Positions 48,254-59,123 are shown, counted from the first letter of the stretch. The stretch: DNA of 64,000 nt from Chlamydoabsidia padenii (GCA_025330725.1 JAIWND010000002.1:558001-622000); one strand, 5' to 3'. A program made the numbers and translations. Notes: a model not told the origin generated them from the letters alone.

Positions 48254-49385
48254 TGAACCATGTCATCATCCCTTTCCCCTCCTCTCCTTCTTTTTTTTAT
48301 GACCTTTGGTAAAATGCCACATTACTCTTTTATACGCTTTTTAGATTAGTACCTTTGGTTTTATTTGTATGTGTCAGTCTCTCTTTTTATAATATATATA
48401 TATATATATCAATAAAACAGTATGTTTACTTTTTGCCCTTATGTAATATAAGGAAAAAAGAAGATGTTGTCTAGTCTGATCTGCCTGTTTCGAACGAATG
48501 ACTTGGATGAATAGTGTTTTGATCTCGGATAAAAGCCCATCCTTCACTATTTCTGGATTCAATCAAAAGCATCCTTTTGACAAACATGAAGAATGTGAAT
48601 ACTGGGTCCTAGTTTAGACTTTTTATTGGTCACAAAACTTCATGCAAATCATGCATCGGGGTATTCAAAAGCTCATATTGAAACCCCGAAAAAGTAGATT
48701 GTTGATCCATCATTGTTACATCAACTTGACTACTAGAGTTATGCGAAATAAGTATAATGATGACATTCAGTGGGTAATTATTTTAAGAAAAGGTGGTACA
48801 ATCAAAGCAAGAAAAGTTTTTGACTATGGTGAATGGCAAAATCATTATGATTAGCTTTAATTGAAAGGTATTGTCCAGAAGCACAACACGATTAATGTCG
48901 GAAAGATGATGGTAATAGCGTAAAAACGACTGACAGATTCGTTTTCCCTGGGTAACTTGAATTTTTTGACGAATAAGCGGAGGATGAAATATCAGTTAAT
49001 ATTATGTGGGAAGTATGTGGTTTCCTTTTATTTTTCACTTACCATTGGCCGAAGCCCCGTACCCATCCCTCTCAAAGGAGGGATGCCAGTCATATTCTCA
49101 TCCAAAGAATTGACTGACAAGTTGTTGTTGTTTGTTAAAGGGGTGGGCATCCCCAAGGAAAGTTGAAAAGCTCTTTTATATGGTGTGAAAAAGAAAAAAT
49201 CAGATGATCAAAATCAAAATTATGACAACCTTATATAGGACATTGGCCATCATAGTTCGCATTAATGAGATGAAGCCTATAGGAAGCCACTCGGGCTTAC
49301 TCGTTTTCCCTTTTATCGGAGATTGAACATTTGCTAGTTTATAAAGGCGCACTTTTTTTTTTCTTTCCCTCTTTTTACTCCATTA
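48254..49385. other. 1.1-kb intergenic region with the second repeat copy
   Basis: Between PKA-R and telomerase. Has (TA)n near 48391-48408, an open frame at 48642-48854 of unknown nature, a TTGAAACCCCG variant near 48679, and repeat copy 2 ending 85 bp before the telomerase-TEN ATG. Confidence 0.5.
48950..49300 (+). repeat. Dispersed repeat, copy 2 (long form), with an 11-bp flanking direct repeat
   Basis: Starts GGGTAACTTGAATTTTTTGA and ends GGGCTTAC. It carries an extra ~195 bp in the middle compared with copy 1, including a hairpin CATCCCTC-TCAAAG-GAGGGATG and a frame reading RSPVPIPLKGGMPVIFSSKE. TCGTTTTCCCT lies directly on both sides (48939-48949 and 49301-49311), as a target-site duplication would. 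Nature of the element unknown. Confidence 0.65.
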
Positions 49386-50152
49386 ATGCCCTATCCTGAT
49401 TACTTCTCCAAAATCTTCACACACATTGAAAATTTGGAAACATACATTAACAAAACTACTTCCGTTCAATGGTCTGGCCTAAAGAACATCCATGTAGCGA
49501 CTGCTCCTTACCAAAGACAGGGATTCACTCCGTTGGCAAAAGGTGCCACGATGGTGATGGTAAGTATCCCACAAGCAATCAAACTGATCGAATTGTATAA
49601 GCACTAATTTACTTTTTTTTCTTCTTCTTTCCAGGTTCTGGACGCGATTAAAGGTCATCTTGAAGAATGTGGTATCCAACAAAAACTGGTAACTTTGGGT
49701 ATTGACAGAAACGTGAACCATTACTAAGCAATACTTTGACACTTTTTTAGGATCGATATCATCTTCAACGGGAGAAATGGGAACTATTATTGGAAACAAT
49801 TGGATCCACTGAAATGATACAGCTCCTGGTGAACAACTTTGTCTTCTCTGAACTGCCAAGAGAATCATTTATGCAAATTGCAGGTAAACTTTTTGGACTG
49901 AAATGCGATTGAAAAATGTAAACTAATACATTCTTTTTATATGCTATAGGCCCTTCTCTTACTAGTTTACTGGGAACAACAGAAGCAACAGCAGAAACAG
50001 GGACATCATCATCAGAAGCAGCAGCAACAGTGTCAGTAGAAGGGCCATCATCACCAACAACAACATCCGCTGGGCCTACTAAGCGAATCAGCCAATTTAA
50101 TAGTGATGATGATGATGAAACACGAGCAAACAAGAAACACAAGCAAAACTGA
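49386..50152 (+). CDS. TERT: Telomerase N-terminal (TEN-like) segment
   Basis: Four exons, 49386-49559, 49635-49688, 49751-49883 and 49950-50152, 187 residues. HLQREKWELLLETIGSTEMI, QLLVNNFVFSELPRESFMQI, then AGPSL match the TERT TEN-domain core (the stretch ending in LP..x..QI.G.P). The tail is a Thr/Ser/Ala linker followed by an acidic run and a basic, NLS-like KKHKQ. The stop TGA at 50150-50152 falls 149 nt before the start of the catalytic part. Most likely this is the front of one TERT gene whose next splice I could not fix; a real separate gene is possible. A CTGAC-then-TTTTAG string at 50149-50169 looks like an intron 3' end over the stop. Confidence 0.65.
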
Positions 50153-50301
50153 CTCCATCGAACTTTTAGACTCCGGTAATACATAAACTGAAATAAACAA
50201 CTCTCTTCTACTTCTTTTTTTGCACACGCACATTAACATCGATATAATTACCGACTGTATATTTTTTATTGTATTTGGGTAAAACTACCATTCCCAAGAC
50301 T

Positions 50302-52673
50302 ATGGATCATGGCCAATTATTAAATGGAAGACCCAACCTGAACAAGAACCATGAACTCACTTTTGTCTTCTCGACTAAAGGTAAGACTACTATGCCGTAC
50401 ACCGATTCCCAATAACCAACTTGAAATCTTCACATAACACTTGTAGGTTTATTTGCTGACAACCATATTTTGAACATGACCCCCAATAAAGACATTACGG
50501 TATACGTGTTGAAGAACTTGGCCCCTCAAAAGGTAACACGATAAAAAAAGAAAATAAAGTCGCGAAACGCAATCTTACTAAACATCATTTTTCCCGCACA
50601 GACAACACTACGACGACTCAAACCACTTATCCCGATCATCCATGAAATCATCAAGAATCACCCTCGACGATCTATTTTTCATTGGTTGAACCGACTGTGT
50701 CCAACAAAGGTAATATATAAAGAAGGGTATCCTTCACATAAATACATACTAATATATCACTGTATCTTGATGGGTTTAAAAAGGATAACCTTGATAACTT
50801 GGCGATCTCTCCATCTGATGTCTTTGTATTTGTGAAATCTGTTGTGTCCACGGTATTTCCGTTATCCTTTTTTGGCTCGAAAAAGAACCAGCGGGCGTTT
50901 TGGAAAAGTAAGTGCTGATTTAATGTCATTTTAACCTGAATATGTAACTTGAACTATCACTTCTTTTTAATAGTACTCAACAAGTGGTTATCTATGGGTG
51001 ACAATGGCGCACTCCGGTCCGATGACCTTTTGGCTGATTTCAATATCTCTGACTGTGCCTGGCTTGTCCCATCATTCGAAGAATCTGTCGATCTTATGGG
51101 CTCCGCAATCTTCTGGCTATTGAACAAGTATATCACTCAGTTGATCCGAGTAAGTCATTGGGTGGGGGAAAAGATATCAAATTACTCACTATACTCTCTC
51201 TTTTTTGTTCTGTTCTAGACTTGCTTCTATGTGACCAAGCCTGATGACCAGGAAAAAAGGCTCTTCTTCTACCGACACGATGATTGGCTCAAGATGAATC
51301 GATCCTTTATCTTCAAATCCTTAAATGAACGCTATGAACTGGTGGATGAAGTAAGTGCACAATTCTCTCCTTTTGGTAAACACTTGATTAATTCGTCTTT
51401 ATGATAACTTTACATTTATATAGGATTTTGTGAAAGACCTGACACTAGGATCGTCCCCCATTTGGGCGGTTCCGAAGAAAACTGGCTTCCGACTTTTGAC
51501 CAATCTGTCCAAAGCGATGAAACAAGTAAGGTGATACATATTCTAATCCCGACAATTACTAACGTCTCGATTTCAGGAACAAGCAAGCGACGGAACCTGG
51601 GTGAAGAAAGTGATGGACAATAACAAAGTATTGGAGAATATACTATTTGTCTTGAACTTTGAAGTGGTAAGATTGATGGGGGGCGATGGTGAAAATAGCT
51701 CATAGTGAAGTTAAATTACGATAAAACAGCTCTAACATCTTCTACTTTACTCTTTATATAGGCGCGTCAAAGCAACCTATGGGAAGACAGAATAACAAAC
51801 CAGGATGATATTGTTGCACGCCTAGCAAATTATAAGGATCAAGTCTTGACCACCTCCAGTGTTGCTCCATGGTGCGTAAAAAACAAACTCGAAAACGGAT
51901 AAACTGCAGTAACAGATCACTCACCTTTTGCTTTTTTTTTTTCTTGACAAAATGTATGTAGCTTCTACTTCTCCAAGGTGGATATCAAACAATGTTTCGA
52001 CACTATCAACCAACAAAAGCTTTTGGAGCTTTTGGAATACATATTCAAAGATGTAAGTTCAAAATATGAACAATTGGAACTAACAAATGTGCTTTACTAA
52101 TTCTCTCTCTCTCTTATTCAAACAGCCTCAATATTCTATCCATAAGTACCAGGTGATAAAATGGCGTGACGGAAAAATCATCTACGATAACCTAAAAGCT
52201 GCAATCCCTTTTGGTTACTCATCAGGCAAGTCAAAAATATTCAACTCATTTGAATTAAAGTACGCATTAATGCTTGATTTATCTTCATAGGCAGTTTATC
52301 CGACTATGACATGAAACATGCACCAAGATCGATGATCTCCGTGGATGAGGTTAGTAGATTTTGTTGAATCAAATCATCACTAATCTTTTGACTATATCAT
52401 TTCTCTTATATTTAGGTGGAATGTGACAATATATCTTTACAATCGATCCGAAACCTGTTGGAAGAACATGTCAAGAACAACACTGTCATTGTAAGTAACT
52501 GTACATACATACACAAATACACAACCATTAAATGACACTCAACAATAACCTTTAATATAGTATGAAGATAAGATATATCGACAGAAGCAAGGCATCTCAC
52601 AAGGATCTGTCTTATCGCCCATGCTTTCCAAGTAAGTTATGCCTGAAGCAAACAATATTGAATATACTAATTC

Positions 52674-52716
<43 letters not shown>

Positions 52717-53123
52717 CTATTAGCTTGTATTTAGAAGAAATGATGAAGAACAAGCTACGACATATATATCAATCCGATGCTGGGGTAAGATTCTAGTTGC
52801 CGTTGCTAAATCATTTTATGCTCATACCTTTGTGTTATATAGGTCTTGATCCGTTATGCTGATGATCTCCTTTTTGTCAGTACCAATAAGGCTCTGGTAT
52901 ATGAATTTGACACCCTCATGACCAATGGTAAGACTCGGAAAAAAAAAGTTATGTTTTTTCTGAACTGACCTTTATTAACACCTCTACTTCAACAGGATTC
53001 GACGAATATGGCTGCTACATCAATATCGACAAGAAACAGAACAACTTGGATGGATCAACTTTGGATATATCATTCTGTGGATTGAAAATTTCAGCATTAA
53101 ACTTGAACATACTACCAAAGTAA
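50302..53123 (+). CDS. TERT: Telomerase reverse transcriptase, RNA-binding and RT domains
   Basis: Seventeen exons from 50302-50380 to 52996-53123 all join in frame, 558 residues. TRBD: GLFADNHILN, the CP-like SIFHWLNRLCPTK, QFP (VSTVFPLSFFGSKKNQRAFW) and T motif (FWLLNKYITQLIRTCFYVTK). RT: motif 1/2 (IWAVPKKTGFRLLTNLSKAM), A (FYFSKVDIKQCFDTI), IFD, B (YRQKQGISQGSVLSPMLSNL), C (LIRYADDLLFVS), D (GCYINIDKKQ) and E (FCGLKISALNLN). All three catalytic Asp are present. The frame stops five codons past motif E, so the C-terminal thumb (CTE) is missing. One intron (52226-52290) is GC-AG. It extends chromosome ends using telomerase RNA. The many introns and telomerase-specific motifs exclude a retrotransposon. 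Confidence 0.9.
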
Positions 53124-53664
53124 ACAGGGGTCCTTTTATTTAATATCATTATCATTGCCATTATTAATGTAGACAATAAAGGCTGTTAATCAATAAAATC
53201 TTCTATTTGCCAAGTGCACGCAACAACCAAACCGCATCACATACTCTACTATAAAAAATGACTCATTTATTATTAGTACAAAGATCAAAAGATCATAAAG
53301 ACTTTATTAAAAGAATAAAAAAAGAGGGATGTAGGGGGGGTGGGAATGGATAACTACTAAACTAATATAATCTATAATACTTGATGGGATAATATTGGGG
53401 AAAAAAAAAGTTCAGCAGATCAACAACATTATATGATTAGATTTTAACAGCATCATTGATACAGGCGAACTTTCCAAAAGAAGCGTTAATTTGACTGATA
53501 TACATCTTACAGTACTGACCTTCCTTCATCTCATTTTCGTTCTCCGCTTATTTCAAAATAATTCGCGTAATTTTTTTTTTTTTTTTTTCTTCTTCTCCAC
53601 TACGACTTCTTCTCTAGCTTGATCATGATAAATCATCCTCCTCAAACCTAAAATTCGTCCCACT

Positions 53665-53794
53665 CCAAGTACATGTACTATGATGTTCTTCGCTTGCTCG
53701 ATCAACGTCACCCTTGATACTTTGAAAAATGAAAAGTCATCTTGGCAAGTCTTGTACTTTGATGCTTTTCGCTTGCTCGATGTGCGTCACATCC
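53665..53794 (+). repeat. Two-unit imperfect repeat
   Basis: CAAGTACATGTACTATGATG... and CAAGTCTTGTACTTTGATG... share TTCGCTTGCTCGAT and then CGTCAC, with unit spacing of about 80 bp. Confidence 0.6.
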
Positions 53795-54245
53795 ACTCCG
53801 TTTGAGGGTGGAACTATTCTGGGTCTATGAGTCCACATTGGGGTTTTCCCTGGAATTAAAACTGAAAAAGAAACGGCGATGGCTACCGATTTATCATGTC
53901 AAGGGGTTCCTAGAAAGATTGTTGTTTTGGCCTAGCAAGGGAGCTGATCCCTGTCGTCAGCTCTCTTTCCTCCCCCATTGTCAGGAGAGGTTTACGTCCT
54001 GGGGAGGATGGATCCTAATTGGTATTATGACGTTGTAATCCATTTAGGTGAACTAACTGTCCTGACAAATAGATACATAGTTATAGTTATACATATAGTT
54101 CCATTATAGTTGACACAGTTAATTGAACTAATAAAAACCTATTCCATATTATACAATAGTCCGCCCATACTCTTTATTTAATTGTCAAATGATTGTAATA
54201 CATGTGCTATTCTAATCTACACTATATGATTATACAAATGAAGAT

Positions 54246-54273
54246 AGTGATCACTAGGTCGCCAGTGATCACT
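54246..54273. repeat. Paired 10-bp palindrome AGTGATCACT
   Basis: Two identical copies of the palindrome, 54246-54255 and 54264-54273, eight bases apart; a dyad-type protein-binding arrangement. Confidence 0.6.
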
Positions 54274-54730
54274 TTTACCAATAGTCAAGAAGAGCAGGAT
54301 TGTGCTTTTTATCACCACCAAAGAAGATTGACTCGAGGAAGATCGTTGTTCTTGTTTTCATAAAGAAGAGAAGGGCGTACACTGTGAATGCAACCTATCA
54401 GAAAAGAGGGCAGTAGTCCTGATCAAAAGCTTTGGTTAGTATATGGTCAAAGCGCATCCCACCTACCAACACCATTTTCGTTCCAGCCATTGTGAGTGTC
54501 ATATGTGTGAAGAAGTTGACCGTTCGTAGTAGTTAATGGTAATGATGAATTGCTTAAGGCTAATAGGTTGAGGGTGCACTTTGATCAAGGGTAGATAATA
54601 AAGGTGAGAAGAAAGTAAAAACGGGGAAAAAGAAAGCGGAGTTAGTTCCGTTGACTTTTTCGTATGTAAAACCATTTGAGCTTCAGTTTTTCTTTTTCTT
54701 TTTCTCTTTCTTCTTTCTTTTCCTCAAATA

Positions 54731-56040
54731 ATGGGGAATCTTAATTCAAAACATGGGAAACGTAAACAGACAAAACAGCCACCAATCACTCACCATTTAC
54801 CAGCAAGCAAGGAAGCCAGTCCACCTGAATCAATTTCTGGCATACACCGACCTGACAAAGTCCAGCCCCTACCTTCACCACCACTGCACCAACATGACTC
54901 ACACAAACATTTAGACAGAACACCTTCCACACCACCACCTTCACCACCACCACTACCATACGAACAAGAACGTGCCAACTCAATAATAACAACCTATTCA
55001 CTCATTGACGATTACATTGACCGGTTACTAGAAGCAGGTTATCAATCCTCCCGACCAAAAGCACTTTGTTTGGATCCACACGAAGTCAAAAGCATATGTC
55101 AAATAGCCATGGACCTTTTCCTCCAACAGCCAGTAAGTGGGTCTAGACAGTAGTGTTAGGGTTGCTGAATTCTAATCCTCCCCCCCTTTTTTTTTTTAAC
55201 TTTTTATGGAATAGACTTTATTGGAACTCTCTCCACCTGTCAAGATTGTGGGTGACACGCATGGTCAATTCTCTGACCTGTTACGATTGTTCCAAATGTC
55301 AGGTCCTCCACCTTCTAGTAACTACTTGTTTTTAGGTGATTATATCGATCGTGGTCAACAAAGTCTGGAAACCCTGTTACTATTACTCTGTTACAAGATA
55401 AAGTATCCCGAAAACTTCTTTTTACTACGAGGAAATCATGAAAACCAAAGTATCAGTCGTGGTAAGCTCCCTCCCCCCTAAAAAAAACAAACTGCATCCT
55501 TCTAACTTGACCTTCCCTTTAGTGTATGGATTTTACGATGAATGTAAACGACGACTCAGCGTGAAATCATGGCGGGTATTTATGGATGTCTGCAACACAT
55601 TACCACTTGCAGCAATTGTAGGGGAAAAGATCTTTTGTGTACACGGCGGACTCTCACCCAACTTGACCAGCCTGGATGACATTCGACTAATAGAACGACC
55701 TGTGGAAATCTCTGGTGAACTACTCACTGATTTGGTCTGGTCTGATCCGACGGACACTACACTTGATTGGGAACCTAATGATGATCGTGGGGTATCCTAT
55801 TGCTTTGGTCGCCGTGCTATAGCTGATTTTCTTGCCCGATTCGACTTGGATTTGATCTGCCGTGCTCATATGGTGGTTGAAGATGGCTATTGCTTCTTTG
55901 CCAATCGTACACTTGTCACCGTTTTTTCCGCACCTAATTACTGTGGTCAATTTGATAATCTTGGTGCCGTCATGACCGTCGATCATGATCTCATGTGTAG
56001 CTTCCAACTCCTCACCCCTGCTCACCTTACTAGTAAATAG
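54731..56040 (+). CDS. PP1/PPZ-like Ser/Thr protein phosphatase
   Basis: Three exons, 54731-55132, 55215-55461 and 55523-56040, 388 residues. Starts [10 protein letters not shown], a probable N-myristoylation site, with a ~95-residue Pro/Ser/His-rich extension as in fungal Ppz1. Phosphatase core: [16 protein letters not shown] (GDxHG), [20 protein letters not shown] (GDxVDRG), [58 protein letters not shown] and [18 protein letters not shown]. Metal ligands are all present. Differences from standard PP1/PPZ include NQSISR for CASINR, YCGQFDN for YCGEFDN and a divergent region after RLIERPVE, so it is a distant PPZ-like paralogue. Likely roles in salt tolerance or cell integrity are inferred from family only. 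Confidence 0.85.
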
Positions 56041-56375
56041 ATCATCCTTTGTCCATTAGAACAGACCATACCCTTCTCTTCCTTGTATTATATCATTCTT
56101 AATAATAATAAAAAAATAGTTGTAAACTAGACATACCGACTAAAAATAGAGATAGGTTATAGTGTATTTAGTTTAAAGGGGAACTATTTTTTTGATATGC
56201 CGACATTTTAAGATCCGCATTGCTAAAAAGACAGTTAATAAGGTAAAAGTTATAGTTTTATTAAAGAGTGATTGTATATGCAAAAAAATAAAGTGTGTGT
56301 TGATTAATTATAAAAGGTTTGCAAGTAGAAAAGATTAACAGTATATGCTAAAACTATAAAGTAGGTGTTAATCCA
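56041..56375. other. Convergent 3' spacer
   Basis: Tail-to-tail between the phosphatase and rec8-like genes; AATAAT/AATAAA strings near 56100-56110. No gene seen. Confidence 0.5.
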
Positions 56376-59123
56376 TTAAAGGATTGGCAAATGAAGTTTG
56401 ATGGGACCATAGGAAGTATCTTGTTCAGGTCGTACACGTTGGGCACTGGCAGAGTCAAGGACATGATAAAACGCCAATGCAGCTTCGGATCGTTTACTAC
56501 CACCGGCACCAGTAGGGAATACATCGCCAAATATACATTGTTCATTGTTGGTGACCAGACCAAGGTACCTACATGTCAAACAAGAATGAGTACTTTTCCT
56601 TTTTTTTTTTTTTTTTGTGGGAGGGGTTTGAACTTACTGATCGAATTCAAACCCAGTTACCTCTGTAGGTTGTTGTACATCCATATCCAAGAGTTCACTA
56701 TAATTCAAGTCTAAAAAGGAGGAGAGGATTAGTTGGGTGGTGTATGGATGCATTGATTACCTTCTTCAGGGTCTTCAGGTGGATCGATAGGTTCAAAGTC
56801 AGCTGCCCAAGAAGACATTGACCCCCCAGCAAAGGTATCACTACCCCATCCTTGTTCTTGTCTACGTTTGATGGTAGAGTTGCTGTGATGATCATCTTCC
56901 AAACTGATGTGATCAAAGCCATACATATCAACCATAGAAGGATCTTGATCTAAAAAAATATTGGACAAGTGTGTCAGTGTCGGATTAGCTAAAGGAAGTA
57001 CTTACTTGTAGATGATGGTTGGGGATCAGGAGGGTTATTGTTATCCATATCATTCATATTGTCATCGTCACCAAAGTCACCGAAAAACGCATACTCATCA
57101 TGCGAATGGGGATCACGATTCCGTCCTCTTTCCAACTGTGTTCGTCCTTGTTCCTATTATAATCAACAACATATATCCTTGTTATTTAACATAAAGTAAT
57201 TTAAGCATGTTTAAAGATAAACTTACGATGGCTAAAGAATCCAAAAGAGAGAGAGAGAGAGAGAGAGAAAGAAAGAATCAAATGAATACAACATAATTTT
57301 TTCCTTTTTCAGTGCCGGGATTTAAAACATTACCAGATAGATCCACCCGGGTTTGTTCCCAGAATCGAATGAGACTAGGGGGTTTGAGAGTGATAGCAGG
57401 TTGACGAATGATACGACGATAATGTTCAATCTACATGAAAAAGAAGAGAGTTGATAAAATGATTGATATATTTGGAAGACTACTTTTTTAACGTACCTGG
57501 TGCTTGCAAGTCTGAGGTTGATGATCGGGGACGGCATCGGTGGTGATGAGCTGGGTTATATCACGGGCATAGTCCACAACAGTCGAATGATGATCCATCA
57601 AATCCATCACAGGTACTACTTGAAGACCATCCGATAGTTGTCGCCGTCGTAGTCGTCGTCTTTGTCGAGGATGAGCTTGTTGTTGAGATGAAGAGTCAGC
57701 AATTAAGACCAGTCGAGAATAATCTTCTGTTCGAATAGATGTCATTGGTGATTGTCCTGGATAATCATAAAAGATATCGGGATAATCATCATTGTCCATG
57801 TCCATCATTGCCGGGGTTTGTAGGGATGTTATATTCTGTTGTCCGTACAATCCATTATCATCTACATCATGTCGTGAATCTTCAGCAAAGAGTGGACGAT
57901 GTAAAAACTCCTATATAAAAAAAAAAAAAGTGGGATGAATGCGGGTTTGACATGGAGGGGATTGCTTACTGGTGAGATAAAAGGGACTTGTTGAGAAGCA
58001 TCATTCATTAATAGTTGTCTGTATTAAAAAGAGTAATAAAAAGTATTGTTAGATGCCTGTATGGGAAGATTTTTTTTTTTTGACTTGCTCTTCCTCCATC
58101 ATTGAGATCCATCCATCCAAACTAGTCATGTTATAATCTTGATGATCTTCAGGAACCACCATTTGATCGTCCATGAAAGACATGTTAAAAGGAGCAGGAG
58201 CAGATCGACTGGGTCCAGGTTGATCTTGATAATGTTTTGTATTGTCAAAGGGTTGTTCCATCAAGGCAGGTTCTTCATAGTCAAAGGTCGATTCCACCAG
58301 GCCATGTTGGATATTAGCAGAAGGAGGAGGTGTGCCAGTGACAATAGATGATGGATAAATCTGATCAATGGTAACATGTGGTACAACAAATTCCAAAGGA
58401 GATTCGTCAATGTCAATCTATATAACATACCCAAAATCAAATAATTAGTAATGCTTTGTACCATATGAATGCTTCTTTTTTTCTTTTTAGCCTTACCATG
58501 CTTTTCTTTGTTCGATTAGGCCCTTCCATCATAAAGTAAGGATGTTCTTTTAAAGTAAACAATGCCGTTTTATTACTAATTTTCAATTAAAAGATGTGAG
58601 TGTACATATAGGAAAGGATTGGGAAGCGATTACCTTTTCCCTAAAGAAGGGTCAATGGTGCTTTGATGATGGCACGTCATTTCACGATGAACTTTAGATA
58701 ATAGTTGGATAGACTCCTCTAATCAAATAAAAAGTTTATTAGTAAAGAGATAATCAAAAAAAAAAAAGTCATGTTTCAATACTTACTATAGACACGCATA
58801 CTTTGTTCATTGACAATCTTGGTGAGTCCAAACAAATAACGAGACATTTCAAATAAGGTCTTGTCTTCTTGAGCATCCAATACACGACGACTACAGATAT
58901 CATTTTATATTAGTTACTTTTTCTTTTTTATTATATCTTACCATAAAATATTGGTGTCAACACCTTTAAGACTACGTTCCAAACGCATCTGTCTGATTGA
59001 TTTGCGACCAGAAGGAGTAAGACCAACTTGCCTATCAAAAAAACAGTTACTCATACCTTCTTTGTTTTCCTTTCTTTCCTCTCCTTACCATATAGTATCC
59101 AAAGGTATGTTTTGTCCACTCAT
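56376..59123 (-). CDS. REC8: Rec8-like meiotic cohesin kleisin
   Basis: Fourteen exons, from 59089-59123 to 56376-56568, join in frame to 629 residues. They include a 5-nt micro-exon (57227-57231) and a GC-AG intron after 58089-58417. N-terminal kleisin domain: IPLDTIWQVGLTPSGRKSIR, KGVDTNILCRRVL and LFEMSRYLFGLTKIVNEQSM match the Rec8 IW(LA)AxxG...S / VD(I)xxxC / LS..L.xGxxRIY pattern. The middle is acidic and Pro/Ser/Gln-rich. C-terminal winged helix: RSEAALAFYHVLDSASAQRV, RPEQDTSYGPIKLHLP. It closes the cohesin ring during meiosis. Relatives usually start MFY..; an additional tiny 5' exon may be missing, since the frame runs upstream of the chosen ATG into SQDPLTD. Rad21 is the alternative. 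Confidence 0.78.
57227..57231 (-). other. 5-nt micro-exon of the rec8-like gene
   Basis: Sense TTTAG|CCATC|GTAAGT. It adds the codons Ala-Ile and is needed to connect exon 9 (phase 1) with exon 11 (phase 0). Confidence 0.65.

Larger units (their letters stand above)
53124..54730. other. 1.6-kb intergenic region with short repeats
   Basis: Downstream of telomerase. AATAAA at 53176 and 53193 may end its transcript. A minus-strand 29-codon frame (53447-53536, MKEGQYCKMYISQINASFGK) and a plus-strand 78-codon frame (53802-54038) are unassigned. A ~45-bp imperfect repeat (GTAC..TGATG....TTCGCTTGCTCGAT) occurs at about 53665 and 53746, and the palindrome AGTGATCACT is doubled at 54246 and 54264. 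Confidence 0.45.

Noticed and set aside
50302..53123. Interpretation of the RT gene as a LINE or group II-type retroelement
   Set aside because: Many introns, plus TERT-specific CP, QFP and T motifs and the adjacent TEN-like segment, point to telomerase; no endonuclease, RNase H or gag partner.
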